In this document: piece after piece, positions 23,272 through 32,120 of the stretch | Numbering within the stretch: the first letter of the stretch is position 1 | How the letters are laid out: each line of letters begins with the position of its first letter | Source of the DNA: Paenibacillus monticola | Lineage (GTDB): Bacteria; Bacillota; Bacilli; Paenibacillales; Paenibacillaceae | NCBI RefSeq assembly: GCF_009664975.1 | Contig: NZ_WJXB01000012.1 | Span: forward strand, 62,001-126,000 | DNA: 64,000 bases | Direction of reading: 5' to 3' | Translations under genes and position numbers: made by a program | Notes under the pieces: model-generated | Database searches by the model: none | What the model was told of the DNA's origin: nothing | The model's input: only the letters and a program-made list of their open reading frames with translations

Positions 23272-23838
23272 GTGAGTCTGACAGCGTTGATCAGGGAACG
23301 AAGAAGCATCCGGAAGTTCAACGATGTACCCGTATCTCAGGGATTAGTGTTTGAGTTGTTGGAACAAGCGGAACGGCTTTATGATCACGCAGAAAAAGTC
23401 TCCTTGCGCTACATCTATGCTGGCACACCGGATTCACGGAACCGGCTGGTAGATTACATGATGGAACCAATGACAGCAAGCAGACTAGGCAAGCTGATAC
23501 CGGATAAAATGCTGGGAATCTTTAAAAAGAGGTTTGTTGATATTCCCGCCCATGTAATCGTGATTGCAGAGACGGCTCCCGATCGCCGTAGAAGCGATCA
23601 AAACTATGCGGATGTCTGCAGTATTATACAGAACTTCCAACTGCTTGGCTGGGAACGGCGGCTGGGCATGCTGTGGGATACGGAATCCATCATTCAGAAT
23701 GAAATTTTCTTCAAACGTATCGGAATTGGGGAAGGTGAAAGGTTCGTTGGGATTCTTCATATCGGGTACTTCGACAAGACGCCAAAGGGCCGGGCAAGAA
23801 CCCTTGCTGAGAAGAAATGGACTGTATTTCAAGGATAA
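23272..23838 (+). CDS. Nitroreductase family protein (first of a tandem pair)
   Basis: The 188-residue protein starts at GTG 23272 behind AGGAGGAGTG. It keeps the N-terminal FMN-phosphate motif IRERRSIRKF and the later SIIQNFQLLGWERRLGMLWD region, which resembles the family's LAA...GLG segment. It lacks the usual WAPS-N-QPW stretch: that position reads ERLYDHAEKVSLRYI. It should reduce a substrate with NAD(P)H through FMN if it can bind FMN. The next gene shows the opposite pattern, so the two may work together. Confidence 0.8.
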   Translation: MSLTALIRERRSIRKFNDVPVSQGLVFELLEQAERLYDHAEKVSLRYIYAGTPDSRNRLVDYMMEPMTASRLGKLIPDKMLGIFKKRFVDIPAHVIVIAETAPDRRRSDQNYADVCSIIQNFQLLGWERRLGMLWDTESIIQNEIFFKRIGIGEGERFVGILHIGYFDKTPKGRARTLAEKKWTVFQG

Positions 23839-23866
23839 ATACCTACGATGAAGGGAGCATAGCAGG

Positions 23867-24352
23867 ATGCCATTATCCGATTTCATCATGGACAGCAATA
23901 CTCCGGTATCTGTTCACAATTACCCAGTTTCACAGCAGCTCGTCCTGGAATTACTGAATCATGCCGTATGGGCGCCGAATGATGGGCTCCGGGAGCCGTG
24001 GAGATTCATCTATGTCGATGATCAAAGTGGGAATACAATGCTGGGGCTGCAGGAGTCCGCTCCTGCCCATCTCATTATGGTCATGAAAGAAGATTCGGAT
24101 CACCACAAGCGGGATGAGGATTTCGCGGCCGTGTGCTGTCTTATTCAGAATTTCCAACTGCTTGCCCGGGAGAAGAAGCTAGGGGTAAGGCGGACGATGC
24201 CAGAGTGGATTTATGACCGGGAACGCACTAGACCATTTGGTGTGCAAGAGAAGGAGCGTATCGTTGCTATTCTTGATCTAGGGGCTGTTGAACAGACGCC
24301 GACAGCGGCTTCTGCAGCAACATTACCGGAACCGAAATTTGAACTGCTATAG
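23867..24352 (+). CDS. Nitroreductase family protein (second of a tandem pair)
   Basis: The 161-residue protein keeps HAVWAPNDGLREPWRFIYVD, the family segment that packs on FMN, and CCLIQNFQLLAREKKLGVRR, nearly the same as in its neighbour. However, it lacks the N-terminal RRSxRxF motif: its start reads FIMDSNTPVSVHNYPVSQQL. AAGGGAG lies upstream of ATG 23867. It is in the MarR operon and ends it. The pairing suggests a heterodimer or a degenerate partner. Confidence 0.75.
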   Translation: MPLSDFIMDSNTPVSVHNYPVSQQLVLELLNHAVWAPNDGLREPWRFIYVDDQSGNTMLGLQESAPAHLIMVMKEDSDHHKRDEDFAAVCCLIQNFQLLAREKKLGVRRTMPEWIYDRERTRPFGVQEKERIVAILDLGAVEQTPTAASAATLPEPKFELL

Positions 24353-24429
24353 AACTGCAAAATAAAACTATACGAGGAATGGTTTATTGAAGTTGATGCG
24401 ATTGCAGCTTTCTCATAATTACCTGAGCC

Positions 24430-24464
24430 TTATAACGCCTGAGATATGGGCGTTATATTTTTTT
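24430..24464 (+). terminator. Terminator of the MarR/nitroreductase operon
   Basis: TTATAACGCC and GGGCGTTATA form the stem around TGAGATAT, followed by seven T residues. The TATAACG text also resembles the operator palindromes just downstream. Confidence 0.8.
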
Positions 24465-24481
24465 GTTTTCAATTAAACATC

Positions 24482-24540
24482 ATAACGTTATATTTACTTT
24501 GAGATTTATCTGTGTTAACTTAAACATTATAACGTTATAA
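24482..24540. promoter_or_regulatory. Paired TATAACGTTATA palindromes, probable GntR-family operators
   Basis: ATAACGTTAT at 24482-24491 and TTATAACGTTATAA at 24527-24540 (a perfect 14-bp palindrome) flank the likely promoter of the glucosaminate operon, with centres about 47 bp apart. The second ends 17 bp before the first start codon. The GntR/UTRA regulator at 28516 is the natural candidate to bind them. Confidence 0.7.
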
Positions 24541-24557
24541 CAAAAAAGGTGAGAACA

Positions 24558-25670
24558 ATGAATGAGAGATTCGTGCTCCGTTACGTAAAACTTATGAGCG
24601 GACAAGAGATTGATATCGTCATTGAAAACAAGAAAATTGCCGAAATAACCAAGGCCGGAGAGGGAAGCGGCCAGCAGGAATGGAACGGATCAGGTGCTTA
24701 TGTATCGAGCGGTTGGATCGACATGCATGTCCATGCCTTTCCTGATTTCGATCCCTATGGCGACGAGATCGATGAAATCGGAGTCAAGCAGGGCGTAACG
24801 ACCATCGTCGATGCCGGAAGCTGCGGGGCGGATCGTATTGCTGATTTGGTGTATGACAGTTCACGGGCCAAGACCAACGTACTCGCGTTTCTGAACATTT
24901 CGCGAATTGGGCTGCTAAGAATCGATGAATTATCCAGGTTGGAATGGATGGATCGGGAGAAGGTCAGACAGTCGGTCCGAGCGTATGGTGATGTTATTGT
25001 AGGTTTGAAAGCCCGCATCAGCAGGAGTGTCGTTGGGGAGAATCAAATTGAGCCGTTATGTATCGCACGGGAGCTTTCCCGCGAAACGGGGCTGCCGTTA
25101 ATGGTTCACATCGGTTCTGCACCACCGGATATTCGGGAGGTAATGCCTCTTTTGGAGCGAAAAGATATAGTTACGCACTATCTCAACGGAAAGGAAAATA
25201 ATCTGTTCGATGCAGACGGCAAACCTCAACAAGTACTGACCGATGCGATTGAACGGGGAGTTCACCTCGATGTGGGGCATGGAACGGCAAGTTTTTCCTT
25301 TAAAGTAGCAGAAGCAGCCAAGCGGCATAACATCGCATTTAATACCATCAGCACCGATATTTATCGGGGAAACCGGCTGAATGGTCCAGTTTATAGTATG
25401 GCGAGCGTTCTTTCCAAATTTCTTTGCCTTGGATATTCGCTTGAGGAGATCATTGCTGCAGTCACCACGCACGCGGCTGACTGGTTGGGCAAACCGGAAC
25501 TGGGCCGAATCCAGGTAGGAGATATTGCCAACCTGACGCTGTTCACTCTCCACAATGAACCGACGGTGCTCACCGATTCTGAAGGTGAGCAGAGAGTGAC
25601 TGATAGAGTAATCCAAGTAAAAGGAGTGGTGGCAAGTGGGGAATTCATTGAATGCGAAATACGGGCTTAA
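24558..25670 (+). CDS. Amidohydrolase/deacetylase-type metallohydrolase
   Basis: The 370-residue protein has the amidohydrolase metal motif GWIDMHVHAF (HxH, about residues 52-61), VGLKARISRSVVG with a Lys that can be carboxylated, then MVHIGSAP, THYLNGK and DVGHGTASFSF, carrying further metal ligands. Family members remove acyl groups or open cyclic amides. In operons with DgaE and DgaF homologues, a role in N-acetylated amino-sugar-acid breakdown is plausible but unproven. I choose ATG 24558 with AAAGGTGAG upstream. It overlaps the next gene by 35 bp. Confidence 0.85.
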   Translation: MNERFVLRYVKLMSGQEIDIVIENKKIAEITKAGEGSGQQEWNGSGAYVSSGWIDMHVHAFPDFDPYGDEIDEIGVKQGVTTIVDAGSCGADRIADLVYDSSRAKTNVLAFLNISRIGLLRIDELSRLEWMDREKVRQSVRAYGDVIVGLKARISRSVVGENQIEPLCIARELSRETGLPLMVHIGSAPPDIREVMPLLERKDIVTHYLNGKENNLFDADGKPQQVLTDAIERGVHLDVGHGTASFSFKVAEAAKRHNIAFNTISTDIYRGNRLNGPVYSMASVLSKFLCLGYSLEEIIAAVTTHAADWLGKPELGRIQVGDIANLTLFTLHNEPTVLTDSEGEQRVTDRVIQVKGVVASGEFIECEIRA

Positions 25671-26739
25671 ACGTGTTATTAATGCTAGTGGACGAATGAG
25701 TATCCTGGGAGTATCTGCACCGACTGATACGGTGATGGAAGCGATGAAACAAGGCGGACAAAGCTATGTCGAGATTGCGGATTTGGTTGATAAAGCTGGA
25801 GATTATACGGCACGTATTCTGGGTTCGGAGGCGGCTCTCGTTGTTAATTCTGCCTCCAGCGGCATTGCACTCAGTGTTGCGGCGCTGGTAACCCAAGGAA
25901 ACCGCCGCCGCAGCGATCGTCTGCACCAGGAAGAGATACTCCACAATGAAATTATCATCCTGAAGGGTCATAATGTGCATTACGGTGCGCCAGTGGAAAC
26001 GATGGTATATTTGGGCGGCGGGAAGCTGGTTGAAGCTGGTTATGCCAATGAAGGCCGGGCAGAACATATTGAGGAGGCTATCTCCGACAAAACGGCGGCT
26101 ATTCTTTATGTGAAATCACATCACGCTGTCCAGAAAAATATGATCTCCGTGGACGAGGCTTGGGAGATTTCCCAGCGTAAGAACATTCCGCTAATTGTGG
26201 ATGCAGCGGCGGAAGAGGATCTATGGAAATATGTAAAAGTCTCTGATCTCGTGATTTACAGCGGCTCCAAGGCTATTGAAGGTCCGACTTCCGGGATTGT
26301 GGCCGGCAAACGGAAATACATTGAATGGGTTAAGGTACAATTGCACGGGATTGGACGGAGTATGAAGGTGGGTAAAGAAACGACCTTTGGTCTACTGCAA
26401 GCGCTGGATGAATACAGCGCTAAAGAAGATAAAAGCGAACTGGAAAAAACGTCGCTGCAGGAACTGATGCCGCTGAATGAAATTCCCGGCGTCCGCGTTA
26501 CGATTGTACAGGATGAAGCAGGCCGTGCGATCTATCGCGGCCGGGTGCAAATCGATCCGCAGCAGGCAGGTATTACTGCTCAAGAAGTTGCGAAAGGACT
26601 ACAAGAGGGCGTGATTGCCATCTACACGCGGGATTACGGTGTAAGACAGGGCTATTTTGACATTGACCCGCGTCCGCTTCTTGGTGATGATATGCTCGTC
26701 ATTGCATCAAAAATACATGAATTAACAGGGGAGCGGTAA
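25636..26739 (+). CDS. dgaE: DgaE-type PLP-dependent D-glucosaminate-6-phosphate ammonia-lyase
   Basis: The 367-residue protein is of the SelA-like PLP fold; YSGSKAIEGPTSGIVAGK (about residues 211-228) contains the PLP-binding Lys. Earlier LVVNSASSGIALSVAALVTQ fits the cofactor phosphate loop. DgaE homologues convert D-glucosaminate-6-phosphate to 2-keto-3-deoxygluconate-6-phosphate plus ammonia. The downstream aldolase would use that product. Start GTG 25636 lies behind AAGGAGTGG. The exact substrate is inferred from operon context. Confidence 0.85.
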   Translation: MGNSLNAKYGLKRVINASGRMSILGVSAPTDTVMEAMKQGGQSYVEIADLVDKAGDYTARILGSEAALVVNSASSGIALSVAALVTQGNRRRSDRLHQEEILHNEIIILKGHNVHYGAPVETMVYLGGGKLVEAGYANEGRAEHIEEAISDKTAAILYVKSHHAVQKNMISVDEAWEISQRKNIPLIVDAAAEEDLWKYVKVSDLVIYSGSKAIEGPTSGIVAGKRKYIEWVKVQLHGIGRSMKVGKETTFGLLQALDEYSAKEDKSELEKTSLQELMPLNEIPGVRVTIVQDEAGRAIYRGRVQIDPQQAGITAQEVAKGLQEGVIAIYTRDYGVRQGYFDIDPRPLLGDDMLVIASKIHELTGER

Positions 26740-26740
26740 T

Positions 26741-27496
26741 ATGTCACAGATTGCAAAGCATTTTTACAGGGAACGTGTCGCATTAAATGTATTGGCCAAG
26801 GATATCGAAAATGCCAAGGAGGTCTATGCAGCGGCGGAAGGATATGTACTGGTTGGCGTTCTTTCCAAGGACTATGCGACGGTGGAAGAAGCCGTGACGG
26901 CGATGAAGCAATACGGCAAGGAAATTGATGATGCAGTATCCATTGGCCTCGGTGCTGGCGATTATCGCCAGGCGGCTGTTGTGGCCGAAATTGCGAAGCA
27001 TTATCCCGGCAGCCATATTAACCAGGCGTTTCCTGCCGTTGGGGTAACACGTGCCAACCTCGGAGATAAGGATAGCTGGATTAACAGTATGGTGTCTCCT
27101 TCGGGCCGTGCCGGATATGTGAATATTTCAACGGGTGTGTTCAGTGCTGCGCAGAGCGAGCAAGCGATTATTCCTGTTAAATCGGCAATCGCACTTGTGC
27201 GGGACATGGGTGGCAATGCACTCAAGTACTTCCCGATGCAAGGACTGAGCCGTGAAGACGAGTTCCGTGCTGTTGCTAAGGGCTGTGCCGAGGAAGGGTT
27301 CGCCTTGGAGCCGACTGGCGGAATTGATATGGAGAATTTCGAGGCCATTCTGCGGATAGCGCTGGAGGCTGGTGTTCCGCAAGTGATCCCACATGTGTAT
27401 TCTTCGATTATCGACCAGGGTTCAGGAAAAACCAATGTCCAGGATGTGCGCAGGTTGCTGGGAATGATGAAGAAGTTGGCAGATGATTATGCTTAA
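26741..27496 (+). CDS. dgaF: DgaF-type 2-dehydro-3-deoxy-phosphogluconate aldolase
   Basis: The 251-residue protein belongs to the KDGP aldolase family of Dga-type operons. GGNALKYFPMQGL (about residues 157-169) carries the probable Schiff-base Lys, and GFALEPTGGIDMENFEAILR the phosphate-binding end of the barrel. It would split KDPG into pyruvate and glyceraldehyde-3-phosphate in the cytoplasm. It starts 1 bp after the DgaE stop and overlaps the kinase gene, so the set is one transcript. Confidence 0.87.
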   Translation: MSQIAKHFYRERVALNVLAKDIENAKEVYAAAEGYVLVGVLSKDYATVEEAVTAMKQYGKEIDDAVSIGLGAGDYRQAAVVAEIAKHYPGSHINQAFPAVGVTRANLGDKDSWINSMVSPSGRAGYVNISTGVFSAAQSEQAIIPVKSAIALVRDMGGNALKYFPMQGLSREDEFRAVAKGCAEEGFALEPTGGIDMENFEAILRIALEAGVPQVIPHVYSSIIDQGSGKTNVQDVRRLLGMMKKLADDYA

Positions 27497-28505
27497 GCGC
27501 ATAGCAGCTTTCGGAGAGGTCATGATGCGTCTGCAGGTGCCTGGATATGATTTGCTATCACAGGGGAATACTCTGCACTATTCGTTCTCCGGCACCGGAG
27601 TAAATGTCATTTCTGCACTAACGCGCTTCGGGCATTCCGGGCAGCTCATTTCCCGTTTGCCGGCCAATCCGTTGGGAGATGCCGCCGCCGCGTATTTACG
27701 AAAGCTGGGAATCGATTCATCCTTCGTTGTTCAAGGCGGGAAATACTTAGGTTTGTATTTTTTGGAGAACGGATTTGGAGCCCGGCCTAGCCGGGTGACC
27801 TATTCCAATCGGCTCGAAAGCAGCTTCAATACGGCTCCCGAAGAGACGTATGACTTTGCAGGTATAGCCGGAGCGATCGACGCGGTTCATTTCTGTGGAA
27901 TTACGCTGGCGATGAATGAAGGCATCCGCCAGCAGATGAAATCTTTGGCCAGAGCGGTTAAACAGCAGGGAGGCTTGGTGATTTTCGACTGCAATTATCG
28001 TCCCTCCTTGTGGGGAGAAGACGGCTATGCCAAGGCGAAATCGCATTACGAGGATATGCTGCAGCTGGCCGATATCGTATTGATGAACGAAAGAGACGCA
28101 CTCTTTATTCTGGGTATGAGCACAACGAAGGAGCAGCGGGAAGAGCAGCTGGTGGAGCTTATTCCGGCTGTTGCGGAGCAATATCAAATTTCGGTAATCG
28201 CAGGGACTCACCGCTATATCCATAGCGATAATTCGCACTCCCTGCGCGGTTTTCTGTATAAGAACCAGAGCTTCACATTCTCAGATATGCTGACGTTTTC
28301 CGTCTATGATAGAATAGGTGCAGGAGATGCCTTTACGAGCGGGATCGTCCATGGTGAGCTGAAGGGATTCCCTCCGGAGAAGACCGTGCGGTTTGCGGCT
28401 GCGGCGGGAATGCTGGCGCATACAGTGTCCGGCGATACCCCTCTGGCATCGGAAGAGGAAATACTCCGGGCTATGACGGAATCCGTAGGCGATGTAGAAA
28501 GGTAG
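27483..28505 (+). CDS. PfkB-family sugar kinase, probably 2-keto-3-deoxygluconate kinase
   Basis: The 340-residue protein has the PfkB N-terminal pattern AAFGEVMMRLQVPG and GTGVNVISALTRFG, and the C-terminal signature DRIGAGDAFTSGIVHG with the catalytic Asp (about residue 281). Similarity to KdgK and its place next to the aldolase suggest it phosphorylates 2-keto-3-deoxygluconate with ATP to feed the aldolase. ATG 27489 is an alternative start; either overlaps the aldolase end. Confidence 0.87.
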   Translation: MIMLKRIAAFGEVMMRLQVPGYDLLSQGNTLHYSFSGTGVNVISALTRFGHSGQLISRLPANPLGDAAAAYLRKLGIDSSFVVQGGKYLGLYFLENGFGARPSRVTYSNRLESSFNTAPEETYDFAGIAGAIDAVHFCGITLAMNEGIRQQMKSLARAVKQQGGLVIFDCNYRPSLWGEDGYAKAKSHYEDMLQLADIVLMNERDALFILGMSTTKEQREEQLVELIPAVAEQYQISVIAGTHRYIHSDNSHSLRGFLYKNQSFTFSDMLTFSVYDRIGAGDAFTSGIVHGELKGFPPEKTVRFAAAAGMLAHTVSGDTPLASEEEILRAMTESVGDVER

Positions 28506-28515
28506 TGGAGCAGTC

Positions 28516-29229
28516 GTGAGTTTGTCCCGCAAAGATAAACCGTTATATTTACAAATTAAAAATATTTTGAAGGATCGGATTCTCTACGGCATTTATCCGC
28601 TGGGAACAAATATTCCTTCAGAGCCGCAATTGGAGAAGGAATTCTCCGTCAGTAAAATTACTGTCCGCAACGCCATCCAAGAACTGGCCCAAGAAGGATA
28701 TGTTGAAAAAGGCAGCGGCAAAGGAACACGGGTGATCAGGAATACGTCCGCTTCCAAACTGTCGAAATGGAAACGATTCACAGAAATCTTGGTGGAAGAA
28801 GGCCATCAGATCCAAAAGCAATGGCTGCGTGCAGAAATGATCCAAAATGAGGCTGAAAGCGAACCGTACCGCTTGTTCGGGGAACGTTGTCTGAGTCTTG
28901 AGCGCATGTATAGTCTAAATGATATTCCTTACATCCATTACACATATTATTTGACAATGGCCATGGGAGATTTGGAACTGGCGGATTTAAATGCCCAGTC
29001 CCTGTACGAATTACTTGAAGAGCAGAATATTCTTTTGGATAGACTTCGGGATGAATTCTCCGTAGCCGTCCCACCGCTGGAGGTGGAGCAGATTCTGAAG
29101 CTTGACAAGGGGACGTCTTTACTAAAGCGATCGCGCTATTCCTATGATGAACAGGGGAAAGTAACGGAATTCAGCATAGGATATTACAATACAGAGCTGC
29201 AGAGCTATGTGGTGAATTATGATGTGTAA
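28516..29229 (+). CDS. GntR-family regulator with UTRA domain
   Basis: The 237-residue protein has an N-terminal winged helix (KPLYLQIKNILKDRILYGIY, PSEPQLEKEFSVSKITVRNA, VEKGSGKGTRVIRN) and a C-terminal UTRA ligand domain (LERMYSLNDIPYIHYTYYLT to GYYNTELQSYVVNYDV). It probably represses the operon at the palindromes 24482-24540 and is released by a sugar-acid phosphate. GTG 28516 has GGAG upstream and lies 10 bp after the kinase. Confidence 0.9.
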   Translation: MSLSRKDKPLYLQIKNILKDRILYGIYPLGTNIPSEPQLEKEFSVSKITVRNAIQELAQEGYVEKGSGKGTRVIRNTSASKLSKWKRFTEILVEEGHQIQKQWLRAEMIQNEAESEPYRLFGERCLSLERMYSLNDIPYIHYTYYLTMAMGDLELADLNAQSLYELLEEQNILLDRLRDEFSVAVPPLEVEQILKLDKGTSLLKRSRYSYDEQGKVTEFSIGYYNTELQSYVVNYDV

Positions 29230-29245
29230 TTATTTTGGGAATGAT

Positions 29246-29302
29246 ATCCGAATGGACTTGGAATGGAGCTAACGCTTCCAACAAGTCGGTTCGGATTTTT
29301 TT
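29246..29302 (+). terminator. Terminator of the glucosaminate-type operon
   Basis: ATCCGAATGGACTTG pairs with CAAGTCGGTTCGGAT (minor mismatches), with an inner TGGA-AGC/GCT-TCCA hairpin, followed by a run of T at 29296-29302. Confidence 0.85.
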
Positions 29303-29431
29303 CTTCTTGTCTCCAAACCATCGGGATTAATCAGATGATTTCTAAAGTCTATGGGATATTATGAACTCCGGGGGAGGGCTATAATATTCTTATACAAGAA
29401 ATAAATAGACTTTATATGGGGAGGCATACAG

Positions 29432-30448
29432 ATGAGGATTGCAAGACATGCAGATAATCCGATTGTGGTACCGGGAGTTTATGAATGGCGAAAAGTAACC
29501 GTATTCAATCCGGCGGTTATCATCGACAATGGCAAGTTTTATATGATTGAGCGAACTGCAGGTTCACTTACGCCCTGTAAAAATTACCTAGGGCTTTTGG
29601 AAAGCGAGGATGGGGTGCATTTCACCCATGTTCAAGATGAGCCGATCGTGACACCTGATATGCTGGGTTTTCCTTATGGAAGCGTACAAGATCCCCGGAT
29701 CGTAAAAATAGAGGATACTTTTTATTTGAATTATGCATTGAGACCTTGTGCGATGAATTATTATCCGACCGGAGCAGGCGTACCCGCGCGTTCGATTCCT
29801 ACCTATCCGGACGGTTGGGGAGAGAAGGAGGAGCATTGGCTGACCCGCTCGTCGATCCTGACCTCCAAAAATCTGGTGGATTGGGAGTTTTTGACCGATA
29901 CGACGCCGCTCGATATCAATGACCGGGACAATATTCTATTCCCTGAGAAAATCAACGGCAAGTTTGTCCTGCTGCGCCGCCCCGAAGAATATGTAGGTGA
30001 AGCTTACGGGACGGAGACAGCGGCCATGTGGATTACCTATTCCGATGACCTGATTCATTGGGAAGAACCGAAGCTGCTGGCCAAGGCGGAGAACCTAACC
30101 TGGGAATCCAGGAAAATTGGCGGCTCCACGCCTCCCGTTCGAACGGACCGTGGCTGGCTAGTGCTGTATCATGCAGTGGATGAGAATGTGGTTTACCGTG
30201 TAGGGGCTATGTTGCTGGATCTGGAGAATCCGGAGAAAGTTATCGCGAGAACGAAAAACTTCATCATGGAACCGGAAACGTATTATGAAAAATTCGGCTT
30301 CCAGATTCCAAACGTCATTTTCCCTACAGGAAATGTAGTCAAGGACGGACTGCTGTATATTTATTACGGAGTTGCCGATACGGCGATTGCACTCGCTACG
30401 GTACCGCTGGATGAACTGGTCGATTATATTCTGAACGAGCCGCAATAA
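29432..30448 (+). CDS. GH130 family beta-mannoside phosphorylase/hydrolase
   Basis: The 338-residue protein has the five-bladed GH130 pattern: NPAVIIDNGKFYMIERTAG, YGSVQDPRIVKIEDTFYLNY with the catalytic Asp in QDPRI (about residue 89), RSSILTSKNLVDW, ENLTWESRKIGGSTPPVRTD and GWLVLYHAVDE. Members split beta-mannosides with phosphate or water; the subfamily, and so the exact bond, cannot be told from sequence reading alone. GGGGAGG lies upstream of ATG 29432. It stands before a CUT1 importer and a GH3 enzyme, consistent with intracellular breakdown of an imported beta-glycan. Confidence 0.9.
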   Translation: MRIARHADNPIVVPGVYEWRKVTVFNPAVIIDNGKFYMIERTAGSLTPCKNYLGLLESEDGVHFTHVQDEPIVTPDMLGFPYGSVQDPRIVKIEDTFYLNYALRPCAMNYYPTGAGVPARSIPTYPDGWGEKEEHWLTRSSILTSKNLVDWEFLTDTTPLDINDRDNILFPEKINGKFVLLRRPEEYVGEAYGTETAAMWITYSDDLIHWEEPKLLAKAENLTWESRKIGGSTPPVRTDRGWLVLYHAVDENVVYRVGAMLLDLENPEKVIARTKNFIMEPETYYEKFGFQIPNVIFPTGNVVKDGLLYIYYGVADTAIALATVPLDELVDYILNEPQ

Positions 30449-30474
30449 TCAGGATCAATATAAGTCTGCAATTA

Positions 30475-30499
30475 GAATAACCGCAACATGCGGTTATTC
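30475..30499. other. Perfect stem-loop after the GH130 gene
   Basis: GAATAACCGC and GCGGTTATTC form a 10-bp stem with a 5-nt loop, without a T-run. It may end or stabilise the GH130 transcript. Confidence 0.7.
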
Positions 30500-30510
30500 A
30501 AAAGAACTAC

Positions 30511-30526
30511 TTTGAAAACGCTTACC
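30511..30526. promoter_or_regulatory. Catabolite-response element (cre) for CcpA
   Basis: TTTGAAAACGCTTACC matches WWTGNAARCGNWWWCA at 15 of 16 positions. It lies between the GH130 gene and the binding-protein gene, about 250 bp before the latter. In the rest of 30527-30775 a TATAAT (30638-30643) without a good -35 is the only promoter-like element. Confidence 0.7.
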
Positions 30527-30775
30527 TATTTCATCCATCTTTACCGCGACTATCCAAATGTTATTTTATATAACATAATTCAGGTTTTTTTAAGCAATTC
30601 ATGAATGACTTGGATGAAATCATCTGGAAAAATCGGATATAATCTAACATTCATGGGATATGGATAAAATAATATAACTTTTATAATAAGTAATATAACA
30701 GACGATGATAAATAAAAGGTCGTTGCTTGTTATGTTGATGTCTATCTTTTTAAAAATATGAAAAGAGGGTTGATT

Positions 30776-32086
30776 ATGAGCAAAATAAGCAAAGGCAAAA
30801 AAACGGTACTACTCAGTCTGGTTGCATTGATGACTCTGTTCACGGCCGCTTGCGGTAATGAGAATGCAGCGGAAAGTAACGGTGAGGGTTCAGAAACAGA
30901 AATTATAACCCTCAACATGATGCATCCTTGGACCTCACCGAATGTGGACAATGAAGTCTACAAAGCGCGGATTGCCGAATTTGAGAAACAGAATCCGGAC
31001 ATTGTTATCGAACAGGACGGAGTGCCGGCAGGCCAATATAAGACCAAGCTTCGCACCCTCGCCGCAGCCAATAATTTGTCGGACATCAACGTTGTATGGC
31101 CTGGTGCCGATCTGGCACCGCTCGTTTCTGGCGATTTACTGGCGCCGATCAATGACTTGATGGATAACTGGTCCGCCATTCTGCCGGAGAGCGCGCTCGC
31201 CGGATTCAACGTTGATGGGAACCAGTATGCAGTACCGACCAAGCAGACCTTCGTAGATATTGTTTACTACAATAAAGAGATGTTTGCTCAGATAGGTTAC
31301 GATCAATTCCCGGATACCTATGACAAATTTATCGACGCGGTAACCAAGCTGAAAGCAGCGGGTATTACACCGATCTCTCTGGGTAACAAAGAACAATGGC
31401 CTCTTCAGTCCTCTTATCTATCCGTTATTGTGGACCGGTATGTCGGCAGTGATTTTCTGTCGGACGTGATTGCGAAAAAAGCGAAATTTACAGATCCTGA
31501 ATTTGTCAAAGCTATCGCGGTTATTGATAAGTTGAGCAAATTGGGTGCTTTTAATACGGATGCCAACAACATGGACTCTGTGCAAGGCCAGGATTACTTT
31601 ATTCAAGGAAAAGCGGCGATGCACATTTCATCCTCTACGGTTGACGCCAGAATACGCATTAACAACGAAGAAGGCGACAAGTTTGGTATCGCCCTGTTTC
31701 CAAGTGTTGAAGGTGGAAAAGGCGATCCGCTTAAGAGTGCCGGTGTTGTTCAATACGGCATTGCCATCAAGAATGGGCTGGATGAGAAAAAACAGCAGGC
31801 AGCCGAGAAATTTATGAAATTCTTCGTTAATGAGGATCTGTACAAAGAATTGATCAGTAACGGGATTGTCGTTCCGGCTACAGTTGATATCCCGGAAGAT
31901 GCCAGCAAGTATTTGAAGGAAATGCTGGAACTCACAAACAAGGGTACTGCACCGGTGTTTGACAGCGTCATTCCGACACAAGTAGTAGATGTTATGCAAA
32001 ATGGTCTGCAGGCGCTCACGGTAGGCAGAGGGACGCCTGAAGAATTGGCAGCAGATGTGCAGAAAGCCTTTGATAACATGAATTAA
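30776..32086 (+). CDS. Sugar ABC transporter substrate-binding lipoprotein (CUT1)
   Basis: I choose ATG 30776 (AGAGGGTTGATT upstream) over 30758. The 436-residue product has a lipoprotein signal with FTAAC and lipidated Cys26, then a solute-binding family 1 body (NMMHPWTSPNVDNEVYKARI, YAVPTKQTFVDIVYYNKEMF, GKAAMHISSSTVDARIRINN). It should capture an oligosaccharide outside the membrane for the two permeases that follow. The kinase/regulator pair and GH3 gene downstream suggest a plant beta-glycan fragment as ligand. Confidence 0.92.
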   Translation: MSKISKGKKTVLLSLVALMTLFTAACGNENAAESNGEGSETEIITLNMMHPWTSPNVDNEVYKARIAEFEKQNPDIVIEQDGVPAGQYKTKLRTLAAANNLSDINVVWPGADLAPLVSGDLLAPINDLMDNWSAILPESALAGFNVDGNQYAVPTKQTFVDIVYYNKEMFAQIGYDQFPDTYDKFIDAVTKLKAAGITPISLGNKEQWPLQSSYLSVIVDRYVGSDFLSDVIAKKAKFTDPEFVKAIAVIDKLSKLGAFNTDANNMDSVQGQDYFIQGKAAMHISSSTVDARIRINNEEGDKFGIALFPSVEGGKGDPLKSAGVVQYGIAIKNGLDEKKQQAAEKFMKFFVNEDLYKELISNGIVVPATVDIPEDASKYLKEMLELTNKGTAPVFDSVIPTQVVDVMQNGLQALTVGRGTPEELAADVQKAFDNMN

Positions 32087-32120
32087 TAAGCCATCCTGTC
32101 ATTCAAATCCGATGTCGTGA

